Below, piece after piece: positions 52,470 to 61,217 of a stretch of DNA of 64,000 bases (its first letter is position 1; the number at the start of each line of letters is the position of its first letter). The DNA comes from Lacicoccus halitifaciens (GTDB lineage Bacteria > Bacillota > Bacilli > Staphylococcales > Salinicoccaceae), in the NCBI RefSeq assembly GCF_040544485.1, contig NZ_JBDZDV010000003.1, positions 1 through 64,000 on the forward strand, written 5' to 3'. The notes under the pieces are model-generated. The model worked only from the letters and a program-made list of their open reading frames with translations. It searched no databases and had not been told where the DNA came from. The translations under genes were made by a program, and so were the position numbers.

Positions 52470-53090
52470 ATGAAACTCATACTATTACTGATGTCTGTAC
52501 CTTTTCTGTTCATCTCCTGCATAACGACGCTCGCCGGCCTGGATTCCGGGGATGGGGACATGCCGGAGGAAGCGGAACAGGAGGAAGTGGCGGAAATGGA
52601 TGATGGTGAAGAAGCCGAAGAAGAAGATCCGGAACCTCCGGAGGTGACGCCTGTAAACATCACATCAGAAGCCTTCATTTCCAATTTTTTCACGGCTGCC
52701 TACGAGTACCGCACCATTTCGATCGGCTCGAGCTACGATTACATGACCAGCATACTGGGTGAACCGGAAGGCAGCGGCGAGATCACCGATGGCGTTTATT
52801 ACCACTATGAACATATCGGCTTCAATTTTCCGGCGTCTGCAGAAGATGCCGATACGGCGGAGCTGCGCATAGACGGGATCATCATTTTCCTGGAGGCGTT
52901 CTCCAAGATGGACGCCGTTGAAAATTACGGCTGGCCGACCGAAGATGATGTCGGGAACTTCAGGATGCTCTATGACAGCGACCCCGACAACGGCTACTAT
53001 ATCATGATGCCTTACGACCAGGAGGATTACGTGACGGCTCTGCTGCTGCACACTGAAGATTTCCAGGATACTTCCCTCGCTGATGATTGA
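52470..53090 (+). CDS. lipoprotein of unknown function
   Basis: A 206-residue exported lipoprotein. The signal peptide ends LFISC (lipidated Cys17). A strongly acidic linker follows (about 24-55). The globular part begins TISIGSSYDYMTSILGEPEG, a pattern like the small DUF4309/SmpA-type folds, but I cannot assign it. The stop codon is the first part of the 50-bp palindrome shared with the osmC-like gene. Confidence 0.7.
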   Translation: MKLILLLMSVPFLFISCITTLAGLDSGDGDMPEEAEQEEVAEMDDGEEAEEEDPEPPEVTPVNITSEAFISNFFTAAYEYRTISIGSSYDYMTSILGEPEGSGEITDGVYYHYEHIGFNFPASAEDADTAELRIDGIIIFLEAFSKMDAVENYGWPTEDDVGNFRMLYDSDPDNGYYIMMPYDQEDYVTALLLHTEDFQDTSLADD

Positions 53091-53138
53091 AATATAAATA
53101 ATGCTCCCCGGATATCCGGGGAGCATTATTTATATTTC
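53089..53138. terminator. 50-bp perfect palindromic terminator
   Basis: Arms 53089-53113 and 53114-53138 are exact reverse complements with no unpaired loop. The G+C core GCTCCCCGGAT is bordered by A/T tracts. It contains or touches the stop codons of both convergent genes. Confidence 0.85.
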
Positions 53139-53546
53139 TTCACCATTCAAAATCGCTTTGACCGTAAAGTCTGCATTCAGTGAGTTCACGGCGGAACAGT
53201 ATTTCTCATGGGATAAGTTCAGCGCGCGGTTCAATATCTTCGCAGGCACATTCCCCTCCACCTTCACTGTGATCTCGACATCCGTGAAGCGCTTCGGTTC
53301 GATTTCTGCACGTCTGCCGTCGAGTTCAAGCTCAAGTTTTTCCACTTTATCCATCTGATGCCTCATGATGACGCACATATCGATGCCCATGCATCCGGCA
53401 ACGCCGTGCAGCACCATCTCCATCGGTGACGGTGCGCTTCCGGAGCCGCCCGCCTCTTTCCTTGCATCCATTTTGACGGTGTGTCCGGAAACATCCGCCG
53501 TCGATTCGAATGAGATGTCCCCGAGCCATTTCGTATTCACTTTCAT
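53130..53546 (-). CDS. OsmC-family protein
   Basis: An OsmC/Ohr-fold protein of 138 residues. Cysteines 52 and 58 (GCMGIDMC) lie in the active-site helix, followed by a second helix (LELELDGRRAEI). It belongs to the YhfA-like branch rather than classical Ohr, so thiol peroxidase activity is likely but not certain. The start is the ATG after GGAGG. It lies 36 bp after the second NRAMP-like gene. Confidence 0.85.
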   Translation of the reverse strand: MKVNTKWLGDISFESTADVSGHTVKMDARKEAGGSGSAPSPMEMVLHGVAGCMGIDMCVIMRHQMDKVEKLELELDGRRAEIEPKRFTDVEITVKVEGNVPAKILNRALNLSHEKYCSAVNSLNADFTVKAILNGEEI

Positions 53547-53582
53547 TATGATTCCTCCGATCAGCAATAGTCACATATCATT

Positions 53583-54806
53583 CTACTGGAAAAAGCTCGT
53601 CACTGCATCAATGAAACTGTACACGCCCAAAAATGTCACGACCGCGGTGATGATCCAGCCTGCGACATTCAGGACTGTCGAGTTTTTGAAGTCGCCCATC
53701 AGGCCCTTCTTATTAATCACGATCATGATGAATATCGCGATGAGCGGCAGTATCATCCCATTCAGCGCCTGTGCGATGAGCAGCACCTCGAGCGGCTCGA
53801 AGCCGATGGCTGATGTGATGATGCCGATGATTATCACGATCGCAAATATCATTTTATACTTCCTGTTCTCGAAGCCGCCTTTCCATCTCATGAAACTGCT
53901 GACGGTCGCAGCCGCCCCCATCGGGGATGCGATGGCCGATGAGAAACCTGCAGAAAACAGGCCGACACTGATGAAGATCGGCGCCCATGCGCCCATCAGC
54001 GGCTCAAGCGGTGCCGCAAGTTCGACGACGCTTGTGACTTCAGTGCCCTGAATCAGCGCGCCTGCAGTGATCAGTATGGCAGCAGTGATGATACCGCCCG
54101 CTGTAATCATCAGGATGGTGTCGAACCTCATGCTCGAAAGCTTTGATGTGTCGCCCCACTTTTCACTTGCGGTCTGTGCATGTATGAAGAAGTTGTAAGG
54201 CACGACCGTCGTCCCGATCAAAGCGATGACCAGGATGATCGAGCCGCTCGGGATGGCCGGTACAAAAGCCCCTTCAAGTAATGAAGGCAGATCCGGCCCG
54301 GCGATGAACATCGTCGTGATGAAGACGACGCCCATCAGGATGACGAAGAAGACCATCAGCTTTTCGACGACTTTATAGCCGCCCGCCAGTGCCAGGATCA
54401 GTATGATGACGCCCACTATTGGCGCGACGATATTCTCCGGCACATTGAATAAGTAGGATACCCCGAGTGAGGTGCCGAGCAGGTCACCACTGATGTATGC
54501 TGCACAGCCGATAGCCACTGCAATCATGATGATGTAGACTGATGCGAACTTGAGTATTTTATTGGTGAACAGCTCCCGGATGTTCTCCCCGAGACCTTCT
54601 TTCGTCACGACCCCGATCCTTGCCACCATTTCCTGAAGTATGATCGTCGCAACGATCGCAAACAGCACCGCCCACAGCAGCGCAAACCCAAATCCTGCAC
54701 CGGCTCTTGTCGCGGTGGTGACGGTGCCCGGTCCGATGAACGAGGCGGTGATGATCGCCCCCGGACCGATCTCTTTCAGTTTATTGATGATTGATGAATT
54801 CCCCAT
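53583..54806 (-). CDS. NRAMP-like transporter, second copy
   Basis: An SLC11/NRAMP-fold protein of 407 residues with about eleven membrane segments. Segment 1 reads SFIGPGTVTTATRAG where metal transporters have DPGNW, and segment 6 reads GTTVVPYNFFIHAQ where they have an A/M-P-H motif. The usual metal-binding Asp, Asn and Met are therefore missing, so the substrate is unlikely to be plain manganese or iron. The ATG follows GGGGGG. It is a close paralogue of the upstream gene, most positions being identical. Confidence 0.85.
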   Translation of the reverse strand: MGNSSIINKLKEIGPGAIITASFIGPGTVTTATRAGAGFGFALLWAVLFAIVATIILQEMVARIGVVTKEGLGENIRELFTNKILKFASVYIIMIAVAIGCAAYISGDLLGTSLGVSYLFNVPENIVAPIVGVIILILALAGGYKVVEKLMVFFVILMGVVFITTMFIAGPDLPSLLEGAFVPAIPSGSIILVIALIGTTVVPYNFFIHAQTASEKWGDTSKLSSMRFDTILMITAGGIITAAILITAGALIQGTEVTSVVELAAPLEPLMGAWAPIFISVGLFSAGFSSAIASPMGAAATVSSFMRWKGGFENRKYKMIFAIVIIIGIITSAIGFEPLEVLLIAQALNGMILPLIAIFIMIVINKKGLMGDFKNSTVLNVAGWIITAVVTFLGVYSFIDAVTSFFQ

Positions 54807-54872
54807 GTGTATCCCCCCTGTTTTATGGCAACGGGCGTATATCCCCCGTCGACCGTGATGCTGCAAACACTC

Positions 54873-56093
54873 CTAAAACAAACTCATAAGCGCATCAATC
54901 ATGCTGTATGCACCTAAAAACGTCACGACGGCCGTCACTGCCCATCCCGCGATGTTCAAAGCCGTCGAGTTTTTGAACTCGCCCATCAGACCTTTCCTGT
55001 TGATGACAACCATGATGAATATCGCGATGATCGGCAGAATCATGCCGTTCAATGCCTGCGCAATCAATAACACTTCAAGCGGTTCAAATCCAAGCGCCGA
55101 AGTGATGATGCCGATGATGATCACCAGGCTGAAGACCATTTTATATTTTTTGTTCTGGAAACTGCCCTTCCAGCCCATGAAACTGCTGACAGTGGCCGCC
55201 GCCCCCATCGGGGACGCGGTTGCTGAAGAGAATCCCGCAGCGAACAGCCCGACACTGATGAATATCGGCGCCCATTCGCCCATCAAGGGTTCAAGCGGGG
55301 CAGCCAGTTCCACGATGCTCGTCACTTCCGTGCCCTGGATCAGCGCGCCTGCGGTGATCAATATCGCACCGGTGATCAGGCCGCCGACAGTGATGGACAG
55401 GATGGTATCAAACCTTGCTTCACCCAGCTGGCTGGTGTCCTGCCACTTTTCACTTGCAGTCTGGGCGTGTATGAAGAAGTTGTAGGGCACGACCGTCGTC
55501 CCGATCAAAGCGATCACCATCAAGGTGCCTCCGCTTGGAATACTCGGAATGAAGGCCCCTTCCAGCAACTCCGGTATATTCGGGCCGGCGACGAACATCG
55601 TCGTTATGAAAGTGATGCTCATGATGACGATGAAGAACACCATCAGCTTCTCTATGATTTTATAGCCGCCCGTCAGCGCCAGTATCAATATGATGGTACC
55701 GATTATCGGCGCCACAATATTCTCCGGTATGTTGAATAAGTATGAAACCCCGAGTGAGGTGCCGAGCAGGTCACCGCTGATATAAGCTGCACAGCCCACC
55801 GCCACTGCAATCATGATGATGTACACAGAGGCGAATTTCAGGATTTTATTGGTGAACAGCTCCCTGATGTTCTCCCCGAGCCCCTGCTTTGTGACAATAC
55901 CGATCCTTGCCACCATCTCCTGGAGTATGATGGTCGCAATGACCGCAAAAAGGATCGTCCAAAGCAGTGCGAAGCCGAATCCTGCGCCGGCCCGCGTCGC
56001 GGTGGTGACGGTGCCCGGGCCGATGAATGATGCCGTGACGATCGCAGCCGGGCCGATGGATTTCAGTTTGTCCATGATTGTTGATTTCGCCAT
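54873..56093 (-). CDS. NRAMP-like transporter, first copy
   Basis: A 406-residue paralogue of the preceding entry, with the same altered segment 1 (FIGPGTVTTATRAG) and segment 6 (GTTVVPYNFF). The two proteins differ mainly in conservative exchanges, suggesting tandem duplication some time ago. It stands between the ureohydrolase terminator and the second copy. Magnesium, another cation or an organic substrate related to the ureohydrolase are all possible. Confidence 0.85.
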   Translation of the reverse strand: MAKSTIMDKLKSIGPAAIVTASFIGPGTVTTATRAGAGFGFALLWTILFAVIATIILQEMVARIGIVTKQGLGENIRELFTNKILKFASVYIIMIAVAVGCAAYISGDLLGTSLGVSYLFNIPENIVAPIIGTIILILALTGGYKIIEKLMVFFIVIMSITFITTMFVAGPNIPELLEGAFIPSIPSGGTLMVIALIGTTVVPYNFFIHAQTASEKWQDTSQLGEARFDTILSITVGGLITGAILITAGALIQGTEVTSIVELAAPLEPLMGEWAPIFISVGLFAAGFSSATASPMGAAATVSSFMGWKGSFQNKKYKMVFSLVIIIGIITSALGFEPLEVLLIAQALNGMILPIIAIFIMVVINRKGLMGEFKNSTALNIAGWAVTAVVTFLGAYSMIDALMSLF

Positions 56094-56112
56094 GCTTAAA
56101 TACCTCTCTTTT

Positions 56113-56143
56113 TTAAAAATAAATAGGAGATCACCTCCTATTT
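56113..56143 (-). terminator. terminator of the ureohydrolase gene
   Basis: Minus-strand AAATAGGAG and CTCCTATTT (9 bp, 5-base loop), followed by ATTTTTAAAAAA. The gene's stop codon is in the stem. Confidence 0.75.
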
Positions 56144-57085
56144 ATCATGGTGACCTCCCTGCACGTGACCGGCGAGGACATAGAGTATCGCAGTGGATAC
56201 GAAATGTGCGGAATTCTGGTTCGCATCCTGCATTGGATACACCTCGACGTAATCCATGCCGCAAAGACCGCGTTTGCCGAATTCATATATCATCGTGAGC
56301 AGCTCATAGGAATTCAGCCCGTTGCCGTCGACCGGACCGCCCGGGTTGAAGGCGAAATCGAGTACGTCGCTGCAGATCGTCAGGTAGACGACATCCACAT
56401 CCTTTGACGCCATATCGTAGATTTCATTTGCATATGCCTTCAAATCACTCTGCGCACGTATATCATTGATCGTGAGCGTCACCGCGCCGGCTTCTTTTGC
56501 CGCCCTGCCGTTTTCAGGCTTGTTGCGCGGGCCTTTGATGCCTGTATGAATCATGCTTTCGTTCCTGATGCCCTCCGTTTCATAGAGGCGCTTGAACGGT
56601 GTACTGCGCGCATACTTATCCCCTTCGAATTCCTCATTGTTGTCGTAATGGGAATCCAGGTGGATGATGCCCACTTTCTTACCCGTCTTCGTCAGTGATT
56701 TAAGGATCGGGTAGGTGACGCTGTGGTCCCCGCCCAGGCCAACCAGGAATTTGCCGCTGCCCCACAGCTTGTCGGCAAATTCCTCAATGTTGCCGACAGT
56801 GTCCGGGACGTTATGCGGGTTGATTGTGACATCGCCCACATCCCCGAATGTCAAATGATCTTCAACATTGATGTGATCGAGTTCAGGGAGATAAGTGCTG
56901 TATCTCGCAGAAGACAGGCGGATCTGCTTCGGTCCAAGCTCCACACCCGTATAGTCCCCCCATGTACTCGAAGCTTCCCACGGCACCCCGTAGAAGAGCA
57001 CATCCGTATCGTATTCACTTGCATCAGTCAGGTTTTTCGCACCGAGCATCGGCGGTGTGTTACCGTAAATATTTTTCTCAGCCAA
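56138..57085 (-). CDS. ureohydrolase (HutG/agmatinase family)
   Basis: Arginase-fold metal hydrolase, 315 residues. Metal motifs are GGDHS, HLDSHYD and TICSDVLDFAFNPGG. In the last, the first Asp of the usual DxD pair is Cys; I recall the same Cys in staphylococcal formimidoylglutamase, so this may be a branch feature. No hut genes are adjacent, so the substrate (formimidoylglutamate, agmatine, guanidino acids or guanidine) is open. The start is TTG after AAAGGAG. It is followed by the twin NRAMP-like genes. Confidence 0.85.
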   Translation of the reverse strand: MAEKNIYGNTPPMLGAKNLTDASEYDTDVLFYGVPWEASSTWGDYTGVELGPKQIRLSSARYSTYLPELDHINVEDHLTFGDVGDVTINPHNVPDTVGNIEEFADKLWGSGKFLVGLGGDHSVTYPILKSLTKTGKKVGIIHLDSHYDNNEEFEGDKYARSTPFKRLYETEGIRNESMIHTGIKGPRNKPENGRAAKEAGAVTLTINDIRAQSDLKAYANEIYDMASKDVDVVYLTICSDVLDFAFNPGGPVDGNGLNSYELLTMIYEFGKRGLCGMDYVEVYPMQDANQNSAHFVSTAILYVLAGHVQGGHHDK

Positions 57086-57193
57086 GTCAAAACACTCCTT
57101 TAAATTATATATTAATCAAATATCCTAATACGCCGTTTATAAAACTATTATCCCATTATTTAATGATTAAGTATTCCAAAAAATGCACTTTTT

Positions 57194-57541
57194 TTAATTT
57201 TCTTCTCCAACAGCTTCATCAAATGCTTCCAGCGCTTTGCCGCCGTACACCATTCCCGGGCCGCCGCCCATGACGATTGCGACTTCGGCGACTTCCGCTA
57301 TTTCCTGCCTCGAGGCGCCGAGCGCCACCAGCTTGTTGATATGGTTGCCGATGCAGCCTTCACACTTATCCGCAATTGCATATGTGAGGGCGACAATTTC
57401 TTTCGTCTTTTTATCAAGCGCACCTGCCGCATATGCGGAATTCTGCAATTTTTTATATTCCCTCATCGTTTCAGGGGACATTTCCTGTATCCTTTTCGTA
57501 TTTGCCTGGGCACGTGTGTTAAGCGCTTTCCAAGAGGTCAT
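57194..57541 (-). CDS. AhpD-like/carboxymuconolactone decarboxylase family protein
   Basis: An all-helical CMD/AhpD-fold protein, 115 residues. The redox motif is Cys60-E-G-Cys63 with His67 (DKCEGCIGNHINK). Such proteins often act as small thiol peroxidases or reductase partners. The gene lies 108 bp upstream of the ureohydrolase gene and has a good site (AGGAAAGGTG). Confidence 0.88.
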   Translation of the reverse strand: MTSWKALNTRAQANTKRIQEMSPETMREYKKLQNSAYAAGALDKKTKEIVALTYAIADKCEGCIGNHINKLVALGASRQEIAEVAEVAIVMGGGPGMVYGGKALEAFDEAVGEEN

Positions 57542-57618
57542 CCGATCACCTTTCCTGTCTTTTGTTTTTTAAAATATTTTTACATATTAAATATAACAAT
57601 GAAATATTGAAAAGGGAA

Positions 57619-57646
57619 TTGACAATGCTTTTAAATGATGTATGAT
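57619..57646 (+). promoter_or_regulatory. sigma-A promoter of the DUF6176 gene
   Basis: TTGACA (57619-57624), a 16-bp spacer and TATGAT (57641-57646). Confidence 0.6.
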
Positions 57647-57679
57647 GGTGAAAGTGAATTGGAAAAGGGAGGCTTGAAA

Positions 57680-58054
57680 ATGCAAGTGGAGTTGACGAAG
57701 TTCCGCATTAAACGGGGCAAAAGCGAATTAGTGGATGAATGGATGGATTTCCTGAATCAGAACATGCAGGATGCACTGCTTTCACTGGATGGTGAAAAAA
57801 TGTTTGTTGAGACGATCATGCGTGATACAATCGGTGATCGTGAGTATCTCTACTGGTATTCAATTCAGGCCGATGACGGCGAAACGAACTCACGGGCAGC
57901 CGAATGTGTCGACCGGAAGCATATCGAGTACTGGAATAAGTGCATCGATAAGGCATACCGCCCAAAAAATCTGAAGAACGAAGTCGTCATGATCCCCAAC
58001 CGCTTAAAAGAATATATGAAAACTTTGGAAAAAGAAGAAGCCGTACAAGTATAA
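57680..58054 (+). CDS. DUF6176 family protein
   Basis: A 124-residue soluble protein resembling the DUF6176 family: ELTKFRIKRGKSELVDEWM at the start and FVETIMRD and YLYWYSIQ in the core. It is probably a ferredoxin-like dimeric barrel. Function is unknown. The ATG follows GGGAGG with seven-base spacing. Confidence 0.7.
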   Translation: MQVELTKFRIKRGKSELVDEWMDFLNQNMQDALLSLDGEKMFVETIMRDTIGDREYLYWYSIQADDGETNSRAAECVDRKHIEYWNKCIDKAYRPKNLKNEVVMIPNRLKEYMKTLEKEEAVQV

Positions 58055-58092
58055 AAAAAGGTATCCATCACCTGAGATGGATACCTTTTTTC
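58054..58092. terminator. bidirectional terminator
   Basis: GGTATCCATC and GATGGATACC (perfect 10 bp, 6-base loop) are flanked by seven A and seven T. It ends the DUF6176 gene and the convergent small membrane gene. Confidence 0.88.
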
Positions 58093-58095
58093 GTT

Positions 58096-58296
58096 TCAAT
58101 TGTTTTCATCGTTGCGCCTTCCGGAAGATCTGATGATGTTGAAAATCAGCCATCCGAATAAAGTGATCAAAGAAATGATCAATATGACGCTTGCAGCAAA
58201 ATTGAATGCAAAACTGTCGGGGAAGAACCCTATCCCGATGAAAATGAGAAGGAATCCAAGCAGCACTCCCCCGCCGATCAATAAAACAGGTTTCAT
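58096..58296 (-). CDS. small membrane protein, unknown
   Basis: A 66-residue protein with two membrane segments (about 4-24 and 32-54) and a polar, charged tail (RSSGRRNDENN). No family is recognised. The ATG of MKPVLLIGG follows GAGGATG. Confidence 0.6.
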   Translation of the reverse strand: MKPVLLIGGGVLLGFLLIFIGIGFFPDSFAFNFAASVILIISLITLFGWLIFNIIRSSGRRNDENN

Positions 58297-58360
58297 ATAA
58301 CACATCCTCAAATCTTTTTACTTCATTTACACACCGTCACAGCCCGGACGCGGGCAGCAT

Positions 58361-58867
58361 CTACCTTACGAACCTGGCCATCTGGATCAGATCGGTATAG
58401 CCGTCTTTCAGCTTCACCTGATCCACCTGCCTGCCTTCCTGCACGAAGCCGAGCCTCTCATAGAACCTGATCGCCCCTTCGTTATTGGCGAACACATCCA
58501 GTACGATCTTCTCAAGGACCGGACTTTCCTCTGCATGCCTGATCGCCCGGTTGATCAGCTCGGTGCCGATGCCGTGGCCGGCAAACTCGGGCTGGAGGCT
58601 GACGCCGAACTGGCAGACATGTTCAAACTTTTTACGGTCGAGCTGCCTTAAATTCAGTATGCCGACTATGCGTCCATCCACTTCCACCACGAGGCCCAGG
58701 TCCTCCTCTTTCAGGGAAGCGATGTTGTTCTCCTGCTTTTCCAGGGAAATTCCTTTGTCCTCAATGGGAGTGGCAAGTGTATCCGGATATTTTTCCGTCA
58801 CGATTTCCTTATGTTCGATGATTTGCTGTGCATCTTCAAGTTCAGGTTTCCTGATAATGTAATCCAT
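58361..58867 (-). CDS. GNAT acetyltransferase
   Basis: A single GNAT domain, 168 residues. The acetyl-CoA loop is PEFAGHGIGTELINRA, followed by LDVFANNEGAIRFYERLGF. The C-terminus TDLIQMARFV is like that of enzymes of the RimJ/YhhY type. The substrate is unknown. The start is the ATG after GGAGG. Confidence 0.83.
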   Translation of the reverse strand: MDYIIRKPELEDAQQIIEHKEIVTEKYPDTLATPIEDKGISLEKQENNIASLKEEDLGLVVEVDGRIVGILNLRQLDRKKFEHVCQFGVSLQPEFAGHGIGTELINRAIRHAEESPVLEKIVLDVFANNEGAIRFYERLGFVQEGRQVDQVKLKDGYTDLIQMARFVR

Positions 58868-59059
58868 AGCGTGTGCCTCCATACTATTATACTATTGACT
58901 CAATTTTATCATGTGAATAATTTATTACAATTTAAGTGTTTGCTGCGAGGCCTGCCGCCCTCCCCGGAGAACCCCATATAGAAAACCCCTTCTGATGTTG
59001 TAAAAATACCCATAAGTCGTTTATGCTTAAGTTACTATATTTTGGCATGGGGGGTCTTT

Positions 59060-59770
59060 ATGGACAGAATGATAAATCCTGCCGAACCTTTTGTGGAACC
59101 GGGCGACTTCAGTTATTTTGCATACCTCGTCTTATTGGCACTTTGTTTTTACGTGATATACAGGATGAGATCCAGAATTTCAGGAAACGCTCAGAAAGTC
59201 CTGTTTATTTTTCTGATCATCTCGATAGGGCAAAGAATCCTGATCAATACCTGGTATCTTATCAACGACGACTATTCACTCGCCTATTCACTGCCGTTTC
59301 AAATATGCCGTGTGGTCATCTGGCTGATCATCATCCAGTACTTCGTCAGAAAGGATTTTTTGAACCAGGCCATCTTTTATATAGGTCTGTTTGCGTACGC
59401 GGCTTTCATATACCCGATCGGCATACACCCTGTATGGCACATGGCCGGATGGGCTTTCTTCATACTTCATGCTGCGAATGTGCTCTTCCCTTTCGCGATG
59501 CATTATGCCGTCGGGTTTGTACCGAGCCTGAAAGGCGTTTTCCAGGCTTATCTTATATTCCTCGCCTACTTCTTTTTCGTATACTTCCTGAACCCGGTCG
59601 TCGGCGGCAACTACTTCTTCATCAACAACCGGCCGTTTTTCCATGAGATGGGGGAAGGTTTGTATGTCACGGTCAACTTAGCCGGCACGCTCATCGGGTT
59701 CCTTGCCGCCTACGCCCTCATCCGGGCGGTCATCCATATCAGGAGAAGGTTTGCCGCACCGGGAATTTGA
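59060..59770 (+). CDS. YwaF/TIGR02206-type membrane protein
   Basis: A 236-residue protein with six to seven membrane segments, fitting the TIGR02206/YwaF family (SLPFQICRVVIWL, then HPVWHMAGWAFFILHAANV). Function is unknown. I choose the ATG at 59060, five bases after GGGGGG; the frame opens at a TTG six codons earlier. Confidence 0.75.
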   Translation: MDRMINPAEPFVEPGDFSYFAYLVLLALCFYVIYRMRSRISGNAQKVLFIFLIISIGQRILINTWYLINDDYSLAYSLPFQICRVVIWLIIIQYFVRKDFLNQAIFYIGLFAYAAFIYPIGIHPVWHMAGWAFFILHAANVLFPFAMHYAVGFVPSLKGVFQAYLIFLAYFFFVYFLNPVVGGNYFFINNRPFFHEMGEGLYVTVNLAGTLIGFLAAYALIRAVIHIRRRFAAPGI

Positions 59771-59779
59771 AGATGGAAA

Positions 59780-59813
59780 CAAAAAAGAGGCCGGGACATG
59801 AGTCCCGACCTCC
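59780..59813 (-). terminator. terminator of the aldo/keto reductase gene
   Basis: Minus-strand GAGGTCGGGAC pairs with GTCCCGGCCTC (one wobble) around TCAT, followed by TTTTTTG. The convergent YwaF-type gene probably shares it. Confidence 0.8.
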
Positions 59814-59819
59814 TTCAAT

Positions 59820-60665
59820 CTAGTCTCCGAATGTTTCAAGCGTCACTTTATCAGGGTCTTTCCCGACGCGTTCATGCCGGTCCAGTGCCGTGATCTCACT
59901 CACTTCTTCAGGAGTGAGTTCAAAATCGAATATATCCCCGTTCTCCCTCACCCTGTCGCGGCTCACTGATTTCGGGATGGTCGAGACACCCGTCTCGACG
60001 TCCCACCTCAAAATGATCTGGGCCGGTGTCTTGCCGTATTTCTCCGCCAGCCGGACGATCAGCGGTTCATCGAACATGCGCCCGCGTTTCAGCGGTGACC
60101 ATGCTTCAAGCAGTATATCATGCGACTCACAGAACTTTTTCAGTTCAGGCTGTGCCAGATGCGGATGATATTCGACCTGGTTCAGCATCGGCTTGATTTC
60201 GCATTCATCGAAAATATCCTGGAGATGGTGCGGGTTGAAGTTGCTCACACCGATGGCACGCACTTTCCCGTCTTTGTATAATTTTTCGAGGGCCTTCCAC
60301 GTCTCCACGTATGTCCCCGGCATCGGCCAGTGGATCAGATAAAGGTCGATGTAATCCATATCAAGTGCTTCAAGACTTCGTTCAAAGGCTTTCAATGTTT
60401 TTTCATAGCCCTGGTCGGTGTTCCATACTTTTGTCGTGACGAATATATCTTCCCTCGGTACGCCCGAATTTTTAATCGCCTCACCGACACCCTTTTCGTT
60501 TTTGTAGACTTTTGCCGTATCTACATGACGGTAGCCGGACTCCAAAGCACTCGTGACCGCCGTCGCAAGTTCCTGTTCATCGACATTCTTATAGACGCCG
60601 AGCCCCATCACTGGAATTTCCACTCCATTTGCAAGCGTGTAAGTATCCTGAATCGATTTTGCCAT
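59820..60665 (-). CDS. aldo/keto reductase
   Basis: NADPH-dependent carbonyl reductase of the AKR5-like group, 281 residues. The catalytic set is Asp, Tyr and Lys of RHVDTAKVYKNE, TTKVWN, and His of YLIHWPMPG; the cofactor site includes IPKSVSRDRVREN. The natural substrate is unknown; glyoxal-type compounds are typical. It lies 24 bp after the chromate transporter pair, and its ATG follows AGAGGTG. Confidence 0.92.
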   Translation of the reverse strand: MAKSIQDTYTLANGVEIPVMGLGVYKNVDEQELATAVTSALESGYRHVDTAKVYKNEKGVGEAIKNSGVPREDIFVTTKVWNTDQGYEKTLKAFERSLEALDMDYIDLYLIHWPMPGTYVETWKALEKLYKDGKVRAIGVSNFNPHHLQDIFDECEIKPMLNQVEYHPHLAQPELKKFCESHDILLEAWSPLKRGRMFDEPLIVRLAEKYGKTPAQIILRWDVETGVSTIPKSVSRDRVRENGDIFDFELTPEEVSEITALDRHERVGKDPDKVTLETFGD

Positions 60666-60689
60666 ATCGTCACCTCTTGTATTGTTTGT

Positions 60690-61217
60690 CTAAAGCAGTA
60701 TTGCGCCGTAAATCAGGCCGAATAAAATCACCAGTGCCGGATGCACTTTGAACTTCGTGAGCATCAGGAAGCTCGCGATGATTAAAATGACTGTATGGAA
60801 GACACCCGACTGGATGAAAGCACCGCTGAAGAAATCATAGGCGATGACACCGAGAAGGATGGCCACGACCGGCCTGACGAACAGCGTCAGCGTTTCAAAC
60901 TTTTTGGTGCCTTTCAGTTTATACAATAACCCGGCGAGGAACACCATCAGCAGAAGTGAAGGCAGCACGGCGGCGGTCACTGCAATGATTGCACCAGGCA
61001 CGCCGCCGACCATGAATCCGATGTAGCCGGCCATCTTGGTGATGATCGGCCCGGGCAGGGCGTTGCCGAGCGCCAGCACTTCGGCAAACTCCTGCGAGTC
61101 CATCCAGCCGTAGTTCTGCACGACCTCCTGTTCCACAAGCGGTATGGAGGCAGGGCCGCCGCCGTAGCCCAGTATGCCAGGGATGAAGAATGCGAGAAAT
61201 ATCTGGAAGTATATCAT
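60690..61217 (-). CDS. chromate transporter half (YwrA/B type), second
   Basis: A short-chain CHR protein of 175 residues with about five to six membrane segments. The signature GYGGGPASIPLVEQE is near the N-terminus. It works as one half of a heterodimer with the upstream gene. I choose the ATG after GGGAGG, which overlaps the upstream stop (ATGA). Confidence 0.88.
   Translation of the reverse strand: MIYFQIFLAFFIPGILGYGGGPASIPLVEQEVVQNYGWMDSQEFAEVLALGNALPGPIITKMAGYIGFMVGGVPGAIIAVTAAVLPSLLLMVFLAGLLYKLKGTKKFETLTLFVRPVVAILLGVIAYDFFSGAFIQSGVFHTVILIIASFLMLTKFKVHPALVILFGLIYGAILL

Noticed and set aside
54807..54866. A longer N-terminus for the second NRAMP-like protein from a TTG at 54866
   Set aside because: The upstream site is too close to that TTG, the paralogue lacks such an extension, and GGGGGG precedes the ATG at 54806 at good spacing.
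57086..57193. A guanidine or other riboswitch before the ureohydrolase
   Set aside because: The 108-bp gap is A/T-rich and shows no conserved riboswitch core that I can recognise.
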